A stretch of 64,000 nucleotides of DNA from Gonapodya sp. JEL0774 (GCA_027604505.1 JADIIX010000075.1:9318-73317), one strand, 5' to 3'. Positions 1 to 13,529 are shown, numbered from the stretch's first letter. The notes: generated by a model from the letters alone, not told the origin. A program made the numbers and translations.

Positions 1-707
1 CCGCCCCCCCCGCCCCCCGGGGCGCCGGTAAAGCACATCACTTGCACCCCTTTCCCAAATGAAAAACGCGAAGAGTGAGCGCGCTTTCCAAATAGAGGTT
101 TTGGTTTTCACCCGGAAAAACTATGAAAGCTACGTGTATAAGAAATTCTGGCACGTCTTCTGCCTGTTGGAGCGACGACACGCAACATAAAGGTGCATGT
201 TGAAAGTTCAGAGAGCCGCTCGTTTCTTGTTGGAAACATTTTCGTGCACTATAATCTATTGCGCACACAGAGATGAAGGGGTTTAGCGTCATTTTCTTTG
301 CTTCCAGAGATACAGTGTCGACTATCTCCGTTTATTTACGAAGGTCGGATAGAGAACACAGATGGCCATTCGTTCAATAATGACCCCCAAACCGTAGAAA
401 ACTTTTGTTTTTTCTTTGTTAGGAAACAAGCGATACTATTGTACGCATTTTACTTTACCCTAGACATTGACTCTTGGTATCGATTCTCATCGATTCCGCT
501 CCGTCCCATCACACTTAGTGCCTGTATTCTCCGTCTGATCTCCTCCTCGCTGTGCTGCTCGTGGTCCCGTCCGGTCCCATCCCATTACGTTCGCAGAAAT
601 CTTACAGAGTTTTATCATTGGAAATCTGATGGGATTGACTAAGCTACAGCGCAAATCTCGGAATTCAATTCTCAATCGCCGCGAACAAGGTCTTGAAAAT
701 GTAGAAA
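1..707. other. no recognisable gene
   Basis: Only short open frames without family motifs or paired splice sites are visible. The first 30 bases are almost pure G+C (runs of C and G), unlike the rest, and may be a low-complexity tract at the edge of the assembled piece. Nothing functional can be assigned. Confidence 0.4.
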
Positions 708-1487
708 ATGCTTCCGGGCAATGTCGGTCGTCAAGAGTCAAATACCAAGCAAGCTACCACGTCCCTGGAGGGCTTGTCAACGCCTGAATTATCAAGCTGG
801 CTTCCACTTGTTGCTGGTGAAAGTGGAGTTCAAGTTAAATCAGCTGACTCTGATGTTGGCTGGGACAGTATTGGGGGTTCACAACCAAATGAAGACAGAA
901 TGGATGTTGAGGAAGGCCATAGAAGAGAGATGGAAGCAGGTATGGCCTTTCAGTGCTTTGACTCAACGATCTATCATCCTGAATGGCTCTCCCTCTCACT
1001 CTTTGTAATTGGCGAAACCGTTTTCACTCACACAACTTATTCGCTCGAATCAGACTCATCCACCGCAAAATCAATGAAAATGGTGGACTGGATGCGTGAT
1101 GGACGCGAACAGATCTATTGGTGTGGTCGGATGGCAATCACACCGCAGCTCGTTCCTCCACTGAGCAAACAGGGCAATCATCGCGGTGTCTACCTCTGTC
1201 ATGGGCTTTGGGCTACAATATGGAATGTGAGCGATGTGGAAGTGGATGATAATTGGATGAAGCAGCTCTGTGTGAAGGTAAGTGTATCCGTCTCGACGAT
1301 CTTTAAATCACATTTACTGGACGTGGTTCGTCTCCGTCCCATCAAAAATTGCAATTGCAACTCTCCCCAGCGTATGTGATGCAACTCAGAGCCGCGACTA
1401 TTTTCTCAGGCGAATCAGCCTTTGGTCTTGGTCTCTCTCGTGGTTGCTGACGGTTTCCCTTCTCACATCAAATTCCCCGCCCACTGA
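708..1487 (+). CDS. possible two-exon gene, unknown function
   Basis: An ATG at 708 opens a 190-codon frame that reaches a consensus donor (GTAAGTG at 1278) in phase 0. A matching acceptor (TTTTCTCAG, ending 1409) continues in phase 0 for 25 residues to a TGA at 1485-1487, giving about 215 aa. An alternative acceptor near 1371 puts a stop almost at once. The protein is acidic near the N-terminus and has no family motif I recognise; there is no clear signal peptide or membrane segment. The long frame plus a strong donor argue for a real exon, but there is no homology support, so the second exon is a guess. Confidence 0.3.
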
Positions 1488-2495
1488 GAGCATCTCCGAC
1501 CTCTGGCACAACTCAAAAACGTGAAATACAATGAAAAGGCACTCTGTGTATCCGGTGGATACAGTGGAGTCAAAGGGCCTCAGTTAATGTGAGTGAACGG
1601 TGTGGTGGAACCTCTGTCGGGAGCCTTCTGTTGTGGAACCTTCTCCGTACACACTGAGCTGCTCCCAAGTACCACCAATTATGAGAGGTGTGGTGCGAGC
1701 TGCCACACCTTTGGAGTTGGTGATTTTCAAGATCACAGTGTGTGGTTTGGAGTCTCACCTCCCTAAACTGTAGGATACGCATAGAGTTGCTGTGCTAGAC
1801 TAAAATGTGAACAGTTAAAAACTGTGCCTGCAAACGGGTTCACATTCTCTGTATGCGCCGTTTCCGTTGGCACCGCCGCGAACTTTCCATTACCAGCCAC
1901 CACCGCCAACAACCCCCCACAATAAATTTTAGAACATCCCGCACTGTTGATGAACACTGATGTGGTGCGACAAGCAAAACTCACTCCTCTATCTGGCTCT
2001 AACTCCTCCAATAATCCCAAACGTATAATGTAACTTTCTAGCAGTTTGGTCAAATCCATGGGAACAGATGGTCACGGGGAGCTGAGATTCTAAAATTTAA
2101 AGCTAAATGCCTACTTGGAGTCAAGCTATTTCATTCAAATCGACGGTCTTCCCGGTGCTGTTGCGCACTTGAACGCCCCTTGGGTATTCTCATTCTTGGC
2201 TGACACGACTGTATGAACACATGATAAGAATCCTGAGTTTGTTGGCTCCTCATCAAACAAATTGCGGTTATCACTGAAATCCGCTTATCGGTCCAACTCT
2301 CAACGAAATCGCAGAATCAGGATAATCGTCAAGAGAACTCCGACGGATTCAAACATCGCGACGGAACCGTGGTGGTGAAGCTTCGAGCCGATACAGTAAG
2401 CGACAACCCGCTCATACCGAACACAACAAGTAGCTGAAGCGGGGTCGGACAACGCGGCAACCTCAGTTAAGGAAAAGGAACGCTGAGCGTGGGAG
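1488..2495. other. intergenic, no gene seen
   Basis: Open frames here are short on both strands and lack protein-like composition or paired splice sites. The last few hundred bases are presumably the 5' region of the large gene starting at 2496. No promoter element could be assigned. Confidence 0.4.
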
Positions 2496-5400
2496 ATGGA
2501 GGAAATGAGGATTCAGTCGGGAGGAGGCGCTTCAGCATCACAGACAACTGTGGAGGCGCAGAATACAGATTCAGATATTCGGGTTAAAGCTGGGGAGGGA
2601 GTGATTCTCAGGATCTTCAAGCGAAATGCGAGAATTACAGTTCCGAAGGTTACCGTTGAGGGAACGACAATCACGGGCTGCGCAGCGTTGGTGGAACGGG
2701 TGATCGTATGTGACAACGAGTTCGAATTAGCAGAGAGCGTCGACGTATTCACAGCGAGCAATAACAGAGAGTGCAGGCAAGAGCGCTTTGCAGAAAACAC
2801 TGGCGACCGTCAGGTTGCGGGGAGCTCAGAACAGGATATGGATTGTGAAGCAATCCAGACTCTCTGCACACAGTGGGAAACTCGCTGTGGCGAGCTGGAG
2901 AATTCGCAATGCTTGTTACCTCTCTCTCCCCTTCCCCCTCTTCCTCCTTTGCCCGTATCCTCTCCAACATCCTTTCCAACTTCGCCCTCACAAAAACTCC
3001 CACTACTTTCCAATGCCCCCTCTTCCTCCGCCATGTCGATCACCCCACACTGCTCTCTCCCGGTGACTCCGCCCATCGCAAAACGCCGACGAACCACCCT
3101 CACTGTCCGCCTTGATGGCGCTCTCCACGTTGCCCGATCCCAACTCTCACCAAAACACAGTACCGCTGACCACCATCAAACCCATTCCTCCCCTTCTTCC
3201 ACTTATCGGCTTCCGTCTGTTTCTGCGTTTATTGCTGCTGCTCCTGCTCTCGTTCCTCCCTCTGACCCCTACCGCACTCGGCACACGATGCCGCCTCTCG
3301 CACCCCCGCCTGCGGACTTCGAAGACACCCTCCTATCTTCACCCATAATTAGTACCATGTGCATTCAACGCCTCGCTGATCGAATAGATGACAACTGTTC
3401 ATGGGCTGAACCCGAGACACGGTTGTGCGGATCAAGCGACACTCCAGGCACCACCCCGCAATCCTCCCCTCTGATTCGATTTGACCATGGGTTGTTGCTG
3501 CTCTCTCTTACATCAGCTAGGAGCCTAGATGCTGAACACTCGGAGCTTGGGGTGCGTACGAGTCACATGGATCTAGATGTGGCACCACATGAGCTTGCTC
3601 TGTCACTGGCAGAACGGTCTGCACAGGTTCTGCACCAGGGACAACTGCCGGTGCAAGCAGATGTGCCGTATATCCCTCACAGAGTCTATCCGGAATCACT
3701 GTCTGTAATATCGGCCGCAAACAGTTGCGCAACGTCCGCTGTAGCCACCTCAAAATCACGCGGAAGGGGACGAGGGAGAGGTCGCGGTAGAGGTCAGATA
3801 ACTCATCACACTCTGCCAATGACGCCATCCGCACTCGGTGCAGCGACGATACCCACCGTTACTGCTCCTTCAAATGCGATATCATCCGCAGCTACTGTTG
3901 TTTCCTCGGCTCCGGACCTCCCTTTTCCGAGGAAAGGCGATTTGTTTGGCGCTGGAATGGCTGGGACTCCGTGTGTTGAGAATAGGAGTGGCCGAGAATT
4001 GATTCGAGCGCAACAACTGCCGCAACTACAGCAACAGCAACCACAACATCAGCAGACATCACTCTCCACCCCGAATCAAGTTCAGACAAGTCTTTCGTCA
4101 GTTCCAACACAATCAGAGGTTTCAACACTCCTCCTAACCCCTACGCAACCGCCACCCACAGTCCTGGTCGCGGTCTCTCTTTCCGGAGGAGTTTGGTCAG
4201 CCACCGGTGTCTGGGCGGGACCAAGTTTCGGCTCAACTGCGGGAGTGGCGGTGGGTGAATTTTGCGGGCCGGCACGATTGGCCTGGCCCACAACTAGCGG
4301 AATCACTGGTGCGGGTGCGGGTGTGGGGGCACTCGGGCAAACAGCTAGTTCGATGGCGGTAATGCCGGGACTGGCAAGTGTGACTAGTATGGGCAGCGTG
4401 GGGAGTGATGTGGATGTTTTGGAAGCCAGTGTTTCCGCTGAGCCCGCTCCCGCGTCTGAATCTAAAGCCCTTGGATCTCAAGACGCACCAAGTGAAGTTG
4501 AAGTGGGCAGAGATGATATACGCCCGGCTGCATCAGAGACTCTCTTGAAACCACTCGATACAGATTTCATTACCACTGCTGCACACGACATTTGTGCTCC
4601 TCTCTCGTTTACCCATTCACCATCTCGGTCTCCGTCGCCGTACTCCCCCCTGCCTCCATTCCCATCACCGGCATCTGCGATGTCCCGGTCTCTTTCGCCT
4701 GTTGCAGATCCAATTCAAATGGAGGGACTGGGTGCGCAGAATTCAGTAGACTTGGACCTCGCTGCGTCAGGGGGGGACACAGAGTCACCCGCAAGACTTG
4801 CGTGGTCTCTGAGCGTGAACAAATTGAGCGGAGATGTGACTACTGGTGAAGCCGAGGCGGTCACCAGAGTGGAATTTTCGGACACTGTTGTGAATGCCCA
4901 AAGCGATCAAGGTTTGGAGGCCGCTATCCAGGTGGAAAGACAATTAGAGCGTGACTTTGAACCATACAGGATAGTATTGGAGGTTTGTGAGACTCCGATT
5001 GGGGGTGGACGTTCAAAGGCGGAGTCAGTCGCTGCTTCAATTCCATGTTCGGTGGTGGACTCCGTGAATTGTTCGGTGGCAGCTTCGGTGCTGGGCTCAC
5101 GGAGAGAGAGCGCCCTGGTAGAATTGATGACGAATATCGAAGGAGAGCATAATACGAAAAAGGCGCCTTCGGTGGTAGTGGCCTTGGAGATGGAACCAGA
5201 GTCTGCTACGGAGAGAGAGCCCTTAGGAGTCACACAGAAGGGAACGGAAGGTGGATGTGATGGAAAGGGTTTCATGAGTGGACACAGATCGCAGTCCGAT
5301 GTCGAATGGGAGGAACCAGCTGCGGAGATAATGGTTGCCGGCCCACGTGCCGCGTCACCCGAATTGTGGTCCATTGTCGCTTTATCATCAGATGAGCGAC

Positions 5401-8300
5401 CTGCGCTCCACGCTGAGCCGGTGCTCGCGATGGACATGGTGGCAAGGACCGCAATGTGTCTCAAGAGTGATGGGGATGTGGCGTCACAATCCCGGCCGTT
5501 TCCATCACCATCAACGGATTCGGATCCGGTGTTAGAGGTGGATTGCGACTTGGCTGCTCGAGAGCATCGTGCCGAACGGAATGATGCGACGTCACAGGCA
5601 TCTCTGTTGCCATCACCATGCCTACTTCAGTCGCCTCCATTAATGGCATCCCCTTCACCTGAAATCGACATGGATATGATTATGACCATGCTTTTGGACT
5701 CGGACGTGGGCGAGAAGCTGGATGTAGAACTCGGGGAAAGTAATAGGATCGTTAACGTAACAGATGCACCTCCGTCGCCAGTCCGCCCCCATTGTGGCTC
5801 TCCTGCTGCGCGAACCAACGTCATACCTACCATCAACGCGACATCTTCTCGAACGGTATCCCCCGAAATAGCAGTGCCCATCGAAGATCGTCCGATTATA
5901 CCGCGAGTTCGATCTCCTTCGGCTGTCTCAGCCTGCACCTCATCGCCACCATCTTCGATGCGTACTAGAGCTCGTGCAATACGAGATAAGCTATTGGCCG
6001 CACCTACGCCTGTACCCTCGCAAAGTTCGCACGCGGGACCTCTGTTTGTAGAATTCTCAGCTGCCGTAGTGTCCCGGGGACGTCGTGGTCGTGTTGGCGG
6101 CCGGCGTTGTCGGGGTAGGGGAGCAGGACGAGGTCGTGAAGTGGTTTCACGGACATCTCATAATGGGAGGGTACTGGATAATGCGGTGGAGATGGGGAAC
6201 GAACAGGTGGCACCCTCAGGGCCGGTTTCCGAACTCGGTGGTTTCGGAGAGGCGGCGGTCGCGGATGTAGTTCCGGTGGTGCAGGTATCCCTTCCAGAGG
6301 ATGTGGAAGGTGCTGTCGAACTACGTTCACGAGGAGGTGCACCCTCGCAGAAAGAAACGCCAGTGCACTCCTTTGTCCCTACAACCAAGGTCTCTCGTCC
6401 CACTCGGACAATATCTAGTGTGCGTTCTTTCTTAAATAACGGGGACGAGGACGACCCTTCGCGAGACAGTTATGGAAGCGGAGAAGATAGGATAGCGGGT
6501 GTTGGCCTTCGTAAGAGTGTTGAGACACGGGATGTTCGATGGACGCCACCAGCCGACAGCCCGCCAATCGCTCCACGCTCCATGATCGGTGGGGCAAGGG
6601 CAACTTCCGCTGCGATGGCAAGGTTGCATAGAGTTTCAGGCAATGGTCGAGGCAGCGCAAGAAGGCATCCGAATCTGAAAGTTCTACCTCGCAAAGAAAC
6701 TGTGGTGCAGGAGGATGTCCGTCCGACCTCGCCACTCCACACTGCTACCGCGTCTCCCATACTAGAGGCCCATCAGCCGATCATCGTCGAATCTACGCCT
6801 AAAAGCATAAATGTCGTTGATTTGACACTGTCTTTTCCGGCTCGACCCATTGATTTGTCCACGCCATCGCCCAAGCGATCTGTTCCCATGAGAGTCGAAA
6901 CACTGAACGCCATAACTTTTCCTTCGTCTGCAACGTATACTTCCACCGCATCCCCCCGAATGTCCTTATCTCGATCACAATCCCGCTCTCCTCGAGCTTC
7001 TACGGAATCAAAAGAAACTGGAGATCCGCGGGATGAGAAATGGACGAAAGAAGATAGAGCACGGTGGATAGCTGAGCACGCGGGCTGCCCGAGGGTTATC
7101 GGAGGAGTCCGTATTGAGGTTTGTCTCGACTTACTGTGTGAAATCTGATATGGTGGACAGCTCTGACTAAGTTTAACTTTATGTCATTTCAGAGGACACC
7201 GGTTGGGCCTGTCAACAATCCTTTCGTGATTAGACCGACGACAATTGTGCGAGAAAGCATTGTTATCGACTCTTCCGAAGATGAAGATGATTATGGCCTT
7301 TCCGGCTACAAGATTTCAGACATAACGCACGCGAAACCTATGCGTGGCTTCCAGTCACGTGTGCCCGAGCCGTTCCAATCTGTCACACCTCCACGACCGA
7401 TCGATCCATTCCAAACTTACCACTCTAGTCGGAGCTCTGCGATAGGGCTCCGGGTGACTGCACCCGTGCCCCGTGTAGATACGAGACCTAATGGAACAGC
7501 ATTCTCATGCGCGCGGGGGAGTGAACCACAATTTTCGGAGTCAGCCTTCTCCCCAACTCGCTCCGTGATTTCTTCATCACTGTTCTCCTCGGTTCCCACT
7601 AACCCTCCTGTTGTTGGCTTGTACGGTCCGGCTCACACTCGGGTTAATCCGGTACCTGCCATGCTGGCACCTGACGACAGTCGTTACCCTCGCAACTCTA
7701 AAGCTTCCTCATACTCAACAACAGAATCTCCAACGCGGCCTCGTCCACCATTCAACCCTGTTTCTTCTTTTTCTTCTTTGCTTGCGCAGGGACCAGATCT
7801 CTTCCAGTGTACATCTGTTCCCCCAAGACTGTCACACATCACCAACTTCCCAATGCTGAATCCTGCGACGAGCTCAACCGCCTTCCGGTCAACCGCCTTC
7901 CGGGTGCCTGTGGCGCAAACTCAACCCTCGTCGAATACCTTACATCCTGAGAACTCAGATCTAATTGCTGAGCGTTTACTCCAAGATCGGCGAGAAGAGT
8001 ACCAACTGGCGTATGACCAATGCAAGTGGAGACCAGCAACGAGAAGGCAAGCGGGCCATGTGAGGGCGTGCTACTTGATCGGTGCAACAGGTGGTGGCCA
8101 TCTCGGAAATGGTGGACCGTTCGGAGGTGGGGGCTTTAGAGGGTTTGGTACTGCAAAGGTAATCAGGGAAAAGTGGAACCCGACGGTGAGTGGGGAGGTG
8201 TTGGATAGTCTTGATTTGATGCTGATCGGGGTATCTACATTTTGTTTGGCGATTGCAGAGACCGTGGCCCGTCGTCCCGCCAAAAGCGAGTGCTTTCTGA
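2496..8300 (+). CDS. large low-complexity protein with RG tracts and SUMO-interacting-like motifs
   Basis: Three-exon model: 2496-7118, 7193-8158, 8259-8300, all phase 0, about 1,876 aa. The first intron (74 nt) has GTTTGT, a CTGAC-like branch site and TTTCAG. The last intron (100 nt) is less sure; without it the frame runs on to 8464. The protein is rich in Ser, Pro, Ala and Thr, with Pro/Ser tracts, Gln runs around 4016-4050, an RGRGRGRGRGRG tract near 3760-3800 and an Arg/Gly-rich block near 6080-6140. A short beta-strand-like IVID followed by an acidic SSEDEDD run lies just after the first splice junction, and NVVDLTLS lies near 6810; both resemble SUMO-interacting motifs. I see no RING, SAP or other folded domain. 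A nuclear scaffold or chromatin/RNA-associated protein is plausible from composition only; the function is unknown. Confidence 0.7.
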
Positions 8301-8728
8301 TTCTTGACATTAAAGTTATTGCTAGCTTGATATATCTTTTGCTCCGTTATTATGGTATGTACGTACAATCTGACTGGATTTCGCCCTTCTGCAAATCCAA
8401 ACCAAGGCTGGCACACTCGCAACCGACACATAGAGTCCCATTCACACACAGTACGAGTGAGTGATTCACTACGGAAGCCACTGTCGCCAAATGGAAGGAC
8501 GCCCACGGCAACATACCCACCACAAAGCGGACACAACATTCACCCACCACAAAGCACCAACCCGGACATACCAACAGATCACTGCAATTATAATAATAAT
8601 AATACTAATAATAACTCCAAGACGCCCAAAAGTGCCTGCGTTTGCGTTGCCACGGTTAAATTTATGGTTCGGCAACCCCACAAGCCGACAGTGAATTGCG
8701 ATTTCACTTTGACTCTCCTTGATTCACG
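8301..8728. other. intergenic with a TAA microsatellite
   Basis: Between the large low-complexity gene and the ZADH2-like gene. Contains a short (TAA)n-type tract around 8586-8612 and no convincing gene. If the last intron of the upstream gene is not spliced, that gene extends to 8464. Confidence 0.4.
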
Positions 8729-10544
8729 ATGGCGATGCAAATTCAACCAAATCTTCCAAAAACTTACAAGAAACTTGTTTTGCACAAGTTATCGAACGAT
8801 TTCCGGGGGTCCACACGGGTCGAAACGGGGCAGATATCGGAGCTGATTGACCTCGTCAAAGGTAAGACGCTTTCTTTTCTTCGTGTGATTGATTTAGTAA
8901 CGATTCACTCGTATATTTTTTTTGCTATACCGTCGTTTCTCCTGATCACAAAATACATTCTGATTCCGAAATGATGGAAATATCGTTTTGTGAAACTCAA
9001 TCCCAGCCAACCCGTCGTGGATTATTCTCCGGAACTTGTACGCAGGCGTGAATGCAAGTGATGTCGGATACTCGAATGGAGCCTACAAGTGAGTTCCGAG
9101 TCCATTGTTCCGCTTTTACGTCCATTTATGTCAAGTCACTATCCTTGTTTTAGCCCCGGCAGGAAGCCACCTTACGAGTGCGGTTTGGAAGGAATTGGTG
9201 AGGTGGTTGCATTAGGCTCTCAGGTTACCACGCTTGGGCTCGGGGATGTGATTGCTGCAACCGTAAGTGGTGCTGGAGATGAGAATTGCAGTGGGGATCG
9301 TGCTTACATGTGCAAAACACTCAAGGGAAATACTGGTGGATGGTACTCGGAGTACAGAGTCCTGTGCGTGAGATCTACAGTTCGAAAGTTCGGCTCAAGA
9401 AATCTCATCTCTGTGATATTAGACCCGCTCGTATCGCCCAAAAGATTCCCGGGAACGCAAAAGATCCCCGGTACCTTGCATTGCGCATCTCGGGGTTAAC
9501 CTCCAGCTTTGCGCTCGAGAAAACTTGCCGCATGAAGATTCTAGCGAACAGCCCGTTGGCAAAGTATGTGCACAAGTCGCTTGTTGCAAGTCCCGAGGAC
9601 AATAAACCCTTGAATGTATTGGTTACTGCCGCGGCAGGTGGTGCTGGTGAGCATATTTGGATGTCTTTGAGCACCCTACGGAATGAGAACTTACGCAGGT
9701 CGTTCTTCCAGGCATTTTCGCATGTCAAATAGCAAAACTCGCCGGCCATCGTGTGGCTGGAACTATTTCTTCGCAGGAAAAAGCAGATGTACTCAAGTCG
9801 ATGGGTGTAGACGTTGCCATCAATTATAAAACCGAAAACGTCCGTGCTGTACTCAAAAAGGAGTTCCCCAAAGGGTTGGATATTGTGTAAGTGCTCGCGT
9901 GTGAACATTCTTGTTGCTTCCATTTCCCTTATTTTGTTTGTCTCAAGGTACGAATCGGTTGGAGGTGATCTCTTGAAGTTAGTGTTGCGTTCCCTCCTGG
10001 CTTCGCAGAATGGTGGATCACATCAGTTTCACACCTCAGAGCTTGCCTCGAAAACTTGGCCATCGGCGGCAACTTGGTTGTGATAGGAAGTATCACGGAT
10101 TATCTGGCGACGGAGCAGAAAGATGGGCAAGGTCGTGCAGACGATTTCGGGCTCGTTAAACCCTCGTACTTGAGGGCCAAATCAGCCTCGGTGGGATATT
10201 TCTACCTCCCTCACTTTACTTCCGAGGTAACTCTATTGAGAACGGAGTGAACTCTCCGCGTTTGGTGGCTTGAAGATTCGTGACTCCGTAATGCTTGAAA
10301 TCTAGTACCGCATTCACCTCGACCGCCTCACGAAACTCATGAACGATGGACTTTTAAAAGTACCAGTAGACAACAATGGCCTCCAGGGAGTGGACAAAGT
10401 ACAGGATGCTGTCGAGTACTTGCACGTAAGTTCACGGTCACGGTTTGTGGGTCCGCGGTGCTCTCATAGTTTTCATGTTTGCCTTTCACGCATCAGCATG
10501 GCAAATCGATCGGAAAAGTCTTCGTTCCCATTGCAAAACTCTAA
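8729..10544 (+). CDS. zinc-binding alcohol dehydrogenase / prostaglandin reductase 3-like oxidoreductase
   Basis: MDR superfamily NADPH-dependent quinone/enone oxidoreductase of the ZADH2 (PTGR3) type, expected to reduce alpha,beta-unsaturated carbonyls. Ten exons join in consistent phase to 381 aa: 8729-8861, 9007-9088, 9154-9262, 9326-9363, 9423-9646, 9712-9886, 9948-9977, 10040-10226, 10306-10425, 10497-10544. Family signatures appear in order: LYAGVNASDVGYSNG, KPPYECGLEGIGEV, YSEYRVLPA, the nucleotide-binding VLVTAAAGGAG, INYKTE, GLDIVYESVGG, GGNLVVIGSI and a terminal HHGKSIGKV. The third intron (63 nt) is a multiple of three with no stop, so retention is possible, but removing it restores the usual spacing before YSEY. 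About 20 extra residues precede the glycine-rich loop. The structural-zinc cysteines of classical ADHs are absent, as is typical of this subfamily. Confidence 0.92.
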
Positions 10545-10707
10545 ACATATTAGTATGGACATTTGTAGTTCCACGCAAACCCTGAATGAGACGAGGATGA
10601 CCACAATATCACATTGAAGGGTGGAACAGTAGAGGTTCTGGAATTCTGACATGTAAAAGCCCGAATGCCATTACAATAACACATTCGAACCCCGCAAGCA
10701 TAATATA

Positions 10708-13360
10708 TCATGCATCTAAATTGCCCAGATCAGTCTCCCTCACCCACAGTTTGAATGTCCTGTCAAATCCGACTGTGCCAACAAAACGACCATCTGCGTA
10801 CGCAATACGTTAATATCAGTGCCACGTTTCTCGTACAGCATTTGAACAATATCAAGTACCCACCTCCACTTACGTCTCCGTCCATTACCTTACCCTCGTG
10901 ACCGTGCATTACTCTCAGGCATTTCCAATCCCCTGTCGTCCATAGCTTCACTGCTCCATCATAGCTCGTTGTTACCAAATATGATCCGTCCAAAAGTTGA
11001 CGTCGCCCTTGATCATCAGGAGCGAAAGTTGACGGGGGCGGAATAGTGAACACCGGCCCGGAACCATCTTCCATTTCTGTGTCACCATTAACTGCACCAT
11101 TTATCCCATTGACGCCATGAACTCCATTTGGTCCATCTACAATGTCCATACTATCTTTGTTGACACCATTTAACCCCTCGTTGAATCCCGAACTCAATTC
11201 CGTCGCCCGTCCCTTCCAAAATCTTACGGAACTGATTAAATTCTCATGTGCAGCGATTGTGTAGACACACTTTCTCGTCCGAAGGTCCCATATCCGAACT
11301 GTGTTATCCTCACCCCCGGTAGCGACTGTGTATCCGTCAGTATTGAAATCAAGAGAGAGGATCGGACGGACGTGTCCAGAAAGGTTGGTGATTGAACGAC
11401 CTGACCGAACGTCCCAAATACGTGCATGGCAATCAAAGCCTCTGACAAGGAGATTTATTCGATGTAGAGGTCGCACGTGGATGGTGATTGAATTACCATC
11501 AGGGTTAGAGGCCACAAGATGGTGATTAAATTACCATAATATGCATCGACCGTGAGAGAGATACTCACGCTGTTCCCACTAATGACCCATCACCTTGAAA
11601 GGCGATCGCATAAACTTCTTTGGCGTGGCCCTCTTGCTCCACCATCTCCTCCTGCCTCTCCACATCCCAGAGCCTCCAGGTCGTATCAAAGCCAGTACTG
11701 GCAAGCCATCGACCACAAGGATGGAACGCGACTCGAGCAACACGTCCGATGTGACCCTCAAGGGTGGCAATTGGTGTGGATTGGCGCAGGGAGTAGAGGA
11801 GGATCGTCGAGTCGGTGGAGCAGGACGCGAGGGACACAGTCTTCGGAGAGTGATGTGGAAGGGTCGCTTCCGGATGAAAAGCGATACCAGAAACACGGTC
11901 CTTGTGCCCTGTACATATCGTGAAGCTTTGAAATCGCACAGCAGGATACAAGGTAACATGCGTCCCTCAACTCCATTATAACCCACCCTTCCATATCAGT
12001 ACCTTCTCGGAGCCAGGCACGGTCCAGAGCTTTATCAATCCAGACCAGCCACCGGTTGCGAAGAAGCGCGATCCGGGTGCAAACGCACAGACTGAGGCAG
12101 GCCTGTCATCTGCCACTTGAGAAGAGAAAATGGAGAACGTCTAGAAAGTGCAGCGAAGCATATCTTGGTCGAAACTCTCAAAGCAAAGAGAAAAGCAAGC
12201 ATTTGGGGAGCCCACCTTTGTTTCAGTGTAAAACTCGTGTCGCACCTTTTTCCGTTGGGGAAACGGAATTTCGATTTCCGCTCGTTGCTCCGCTATGCGG
12301 GCACGCGCTCTGGAATAGCGTTGATTGGAGTGAGATTCGCATCAGCCAAGATTTCATTCAGATCAAGGAAGAAGCCCTTCCTGATTCCACGGCAAGGCAC
12401 AACTGCCTCAAGTGTTTCGAGTGCCCGAACCTCTGCCTCCACACATTCCGACGTGTGCGTGCACATGATTGGAAAAAACGTGACAGCTCGACGAAATAAT
12501 CCGAGCTCCAGTATGTTCTAGCGGAGCAACTCACCTCGGTAGCGAGTAAGCAGCGATAGCGGTTCTAGCTTCTAGTAGCTCTTCCGGTCCCGGTGTGTAG
12601 AACTCTTCCACAATTTGCTCGTCTTCCTCGTCTGATTCTACTTCGGCACTCGCAGCTCTTCCGGCACGCCCCGCATCCTCAGCTTGATCCTCCTGTACCG
12701 CCTTTCTCGCCATAATGTCCCTCAATCTCTCACGCCGATCTCCTGGATCCTCGGCGAACAGGCAGATGGGCTCCCCGAATTCTCGAAGTCGAGCTTTCAC
12801 CCGATTGTCATCGGTAGGAACTGCCAGTGTCCGCGCACGCCTTTTTCGAGCAAGCTCCTGCATGATGGCTTGCTGATCAGCCATAGCAAAGCGTTGGGAG
12901 TCGGACATGAGGACATTGGAAGAGATGTCCTCTGAAGAAGTGATTGGAAAGGGAAATGGGCAGGAAAGAGCAGGCGGTCACCAGCAGTATGAAAACTCAC
13001 AGCCAGACGGAGTATGACGTCGTCCGATAGATTCCTCCGCTCCAATTTAAAATCATTTGGTGAACGTGTGGTCACTCGGGTGTTGCTTGCAGTTTTGGTT
13101 GCAGCGCGCTCGAGATTAACGTCGCCATGATAGCGCTCTGTTGCTCCCACGGTAACAACACATGACAGCACTGTCTCTCGCAAAAATGTTTCCATTTTGC
13201 AGCCTTCCTCTCGCGTGCACCCACCGAGATCTTCGAGCCCGAGTCCATCCTCCTCTTGAGCGACTTCAGCAGCGGTGACCGAGAAAAGACCACGAGCCCT
13301 CTCTCTCGCTCCTTTTTCGATGGTGTCAATCGACCCATAATGCAGACGTTGCTGAGCCAT
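10708..13360 (-). CDS. PRP4: U4/U6 snRNP splicing factor PRP4 (WD40)
   Basis: Core component of the U4/U6.U5 tri-snRNP. The N-terminus has an [16 protein letters not shown] segment like PRP4's YYGSLEEKER region. It is followed by the PRP4/SFM motif ([20 protein letters not shown], then [12 protein letters not shown]) and AAYSLPR. A C-terminal WD40 propeller starts at [14 protein letters not shown] and includes [26 protein letters not shown] and [12 protein letters not shown]. Exons (minus strand): 13001-13360, 12535-12929, about 12246-12309, 11987-12176, 11569-11908, 10864-11441, 10708-10793, giving about 670 aa. The end of exon 3 is uncertain: a donor at 12245 gives a 69-nt intron, one at 12215 a 39-nt intron. 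The long first exon may hide another intron. An NG-rich insert around 11090-11190 interrupts the last repeats. The ATG at 13360 was chosen because it includes the conserved N-terminal motif. Confidence 0.93.
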
Positions 13361-13529
13361 CGTCGGGTGAGAAAGGGGAAAGCCACGGGTGACTGCTCTG
13401 TGGAATGCGATATAGTGCACTGACATTTTGCCGGGCATCCTGCGCTTCTTTCCGAAGCCTTTGCAACCGTGGAACCGTATAATACATAACATCTTGTACA
13501 TGAATAAGAAATTGTTCAGACAAATACAT

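Noticed and set aside
8586-8612. TAA-rich tract as a regulatory element
   Set aside because: Simple microsatellite-like repeat in an intergenic spacer; nothing supports a function.
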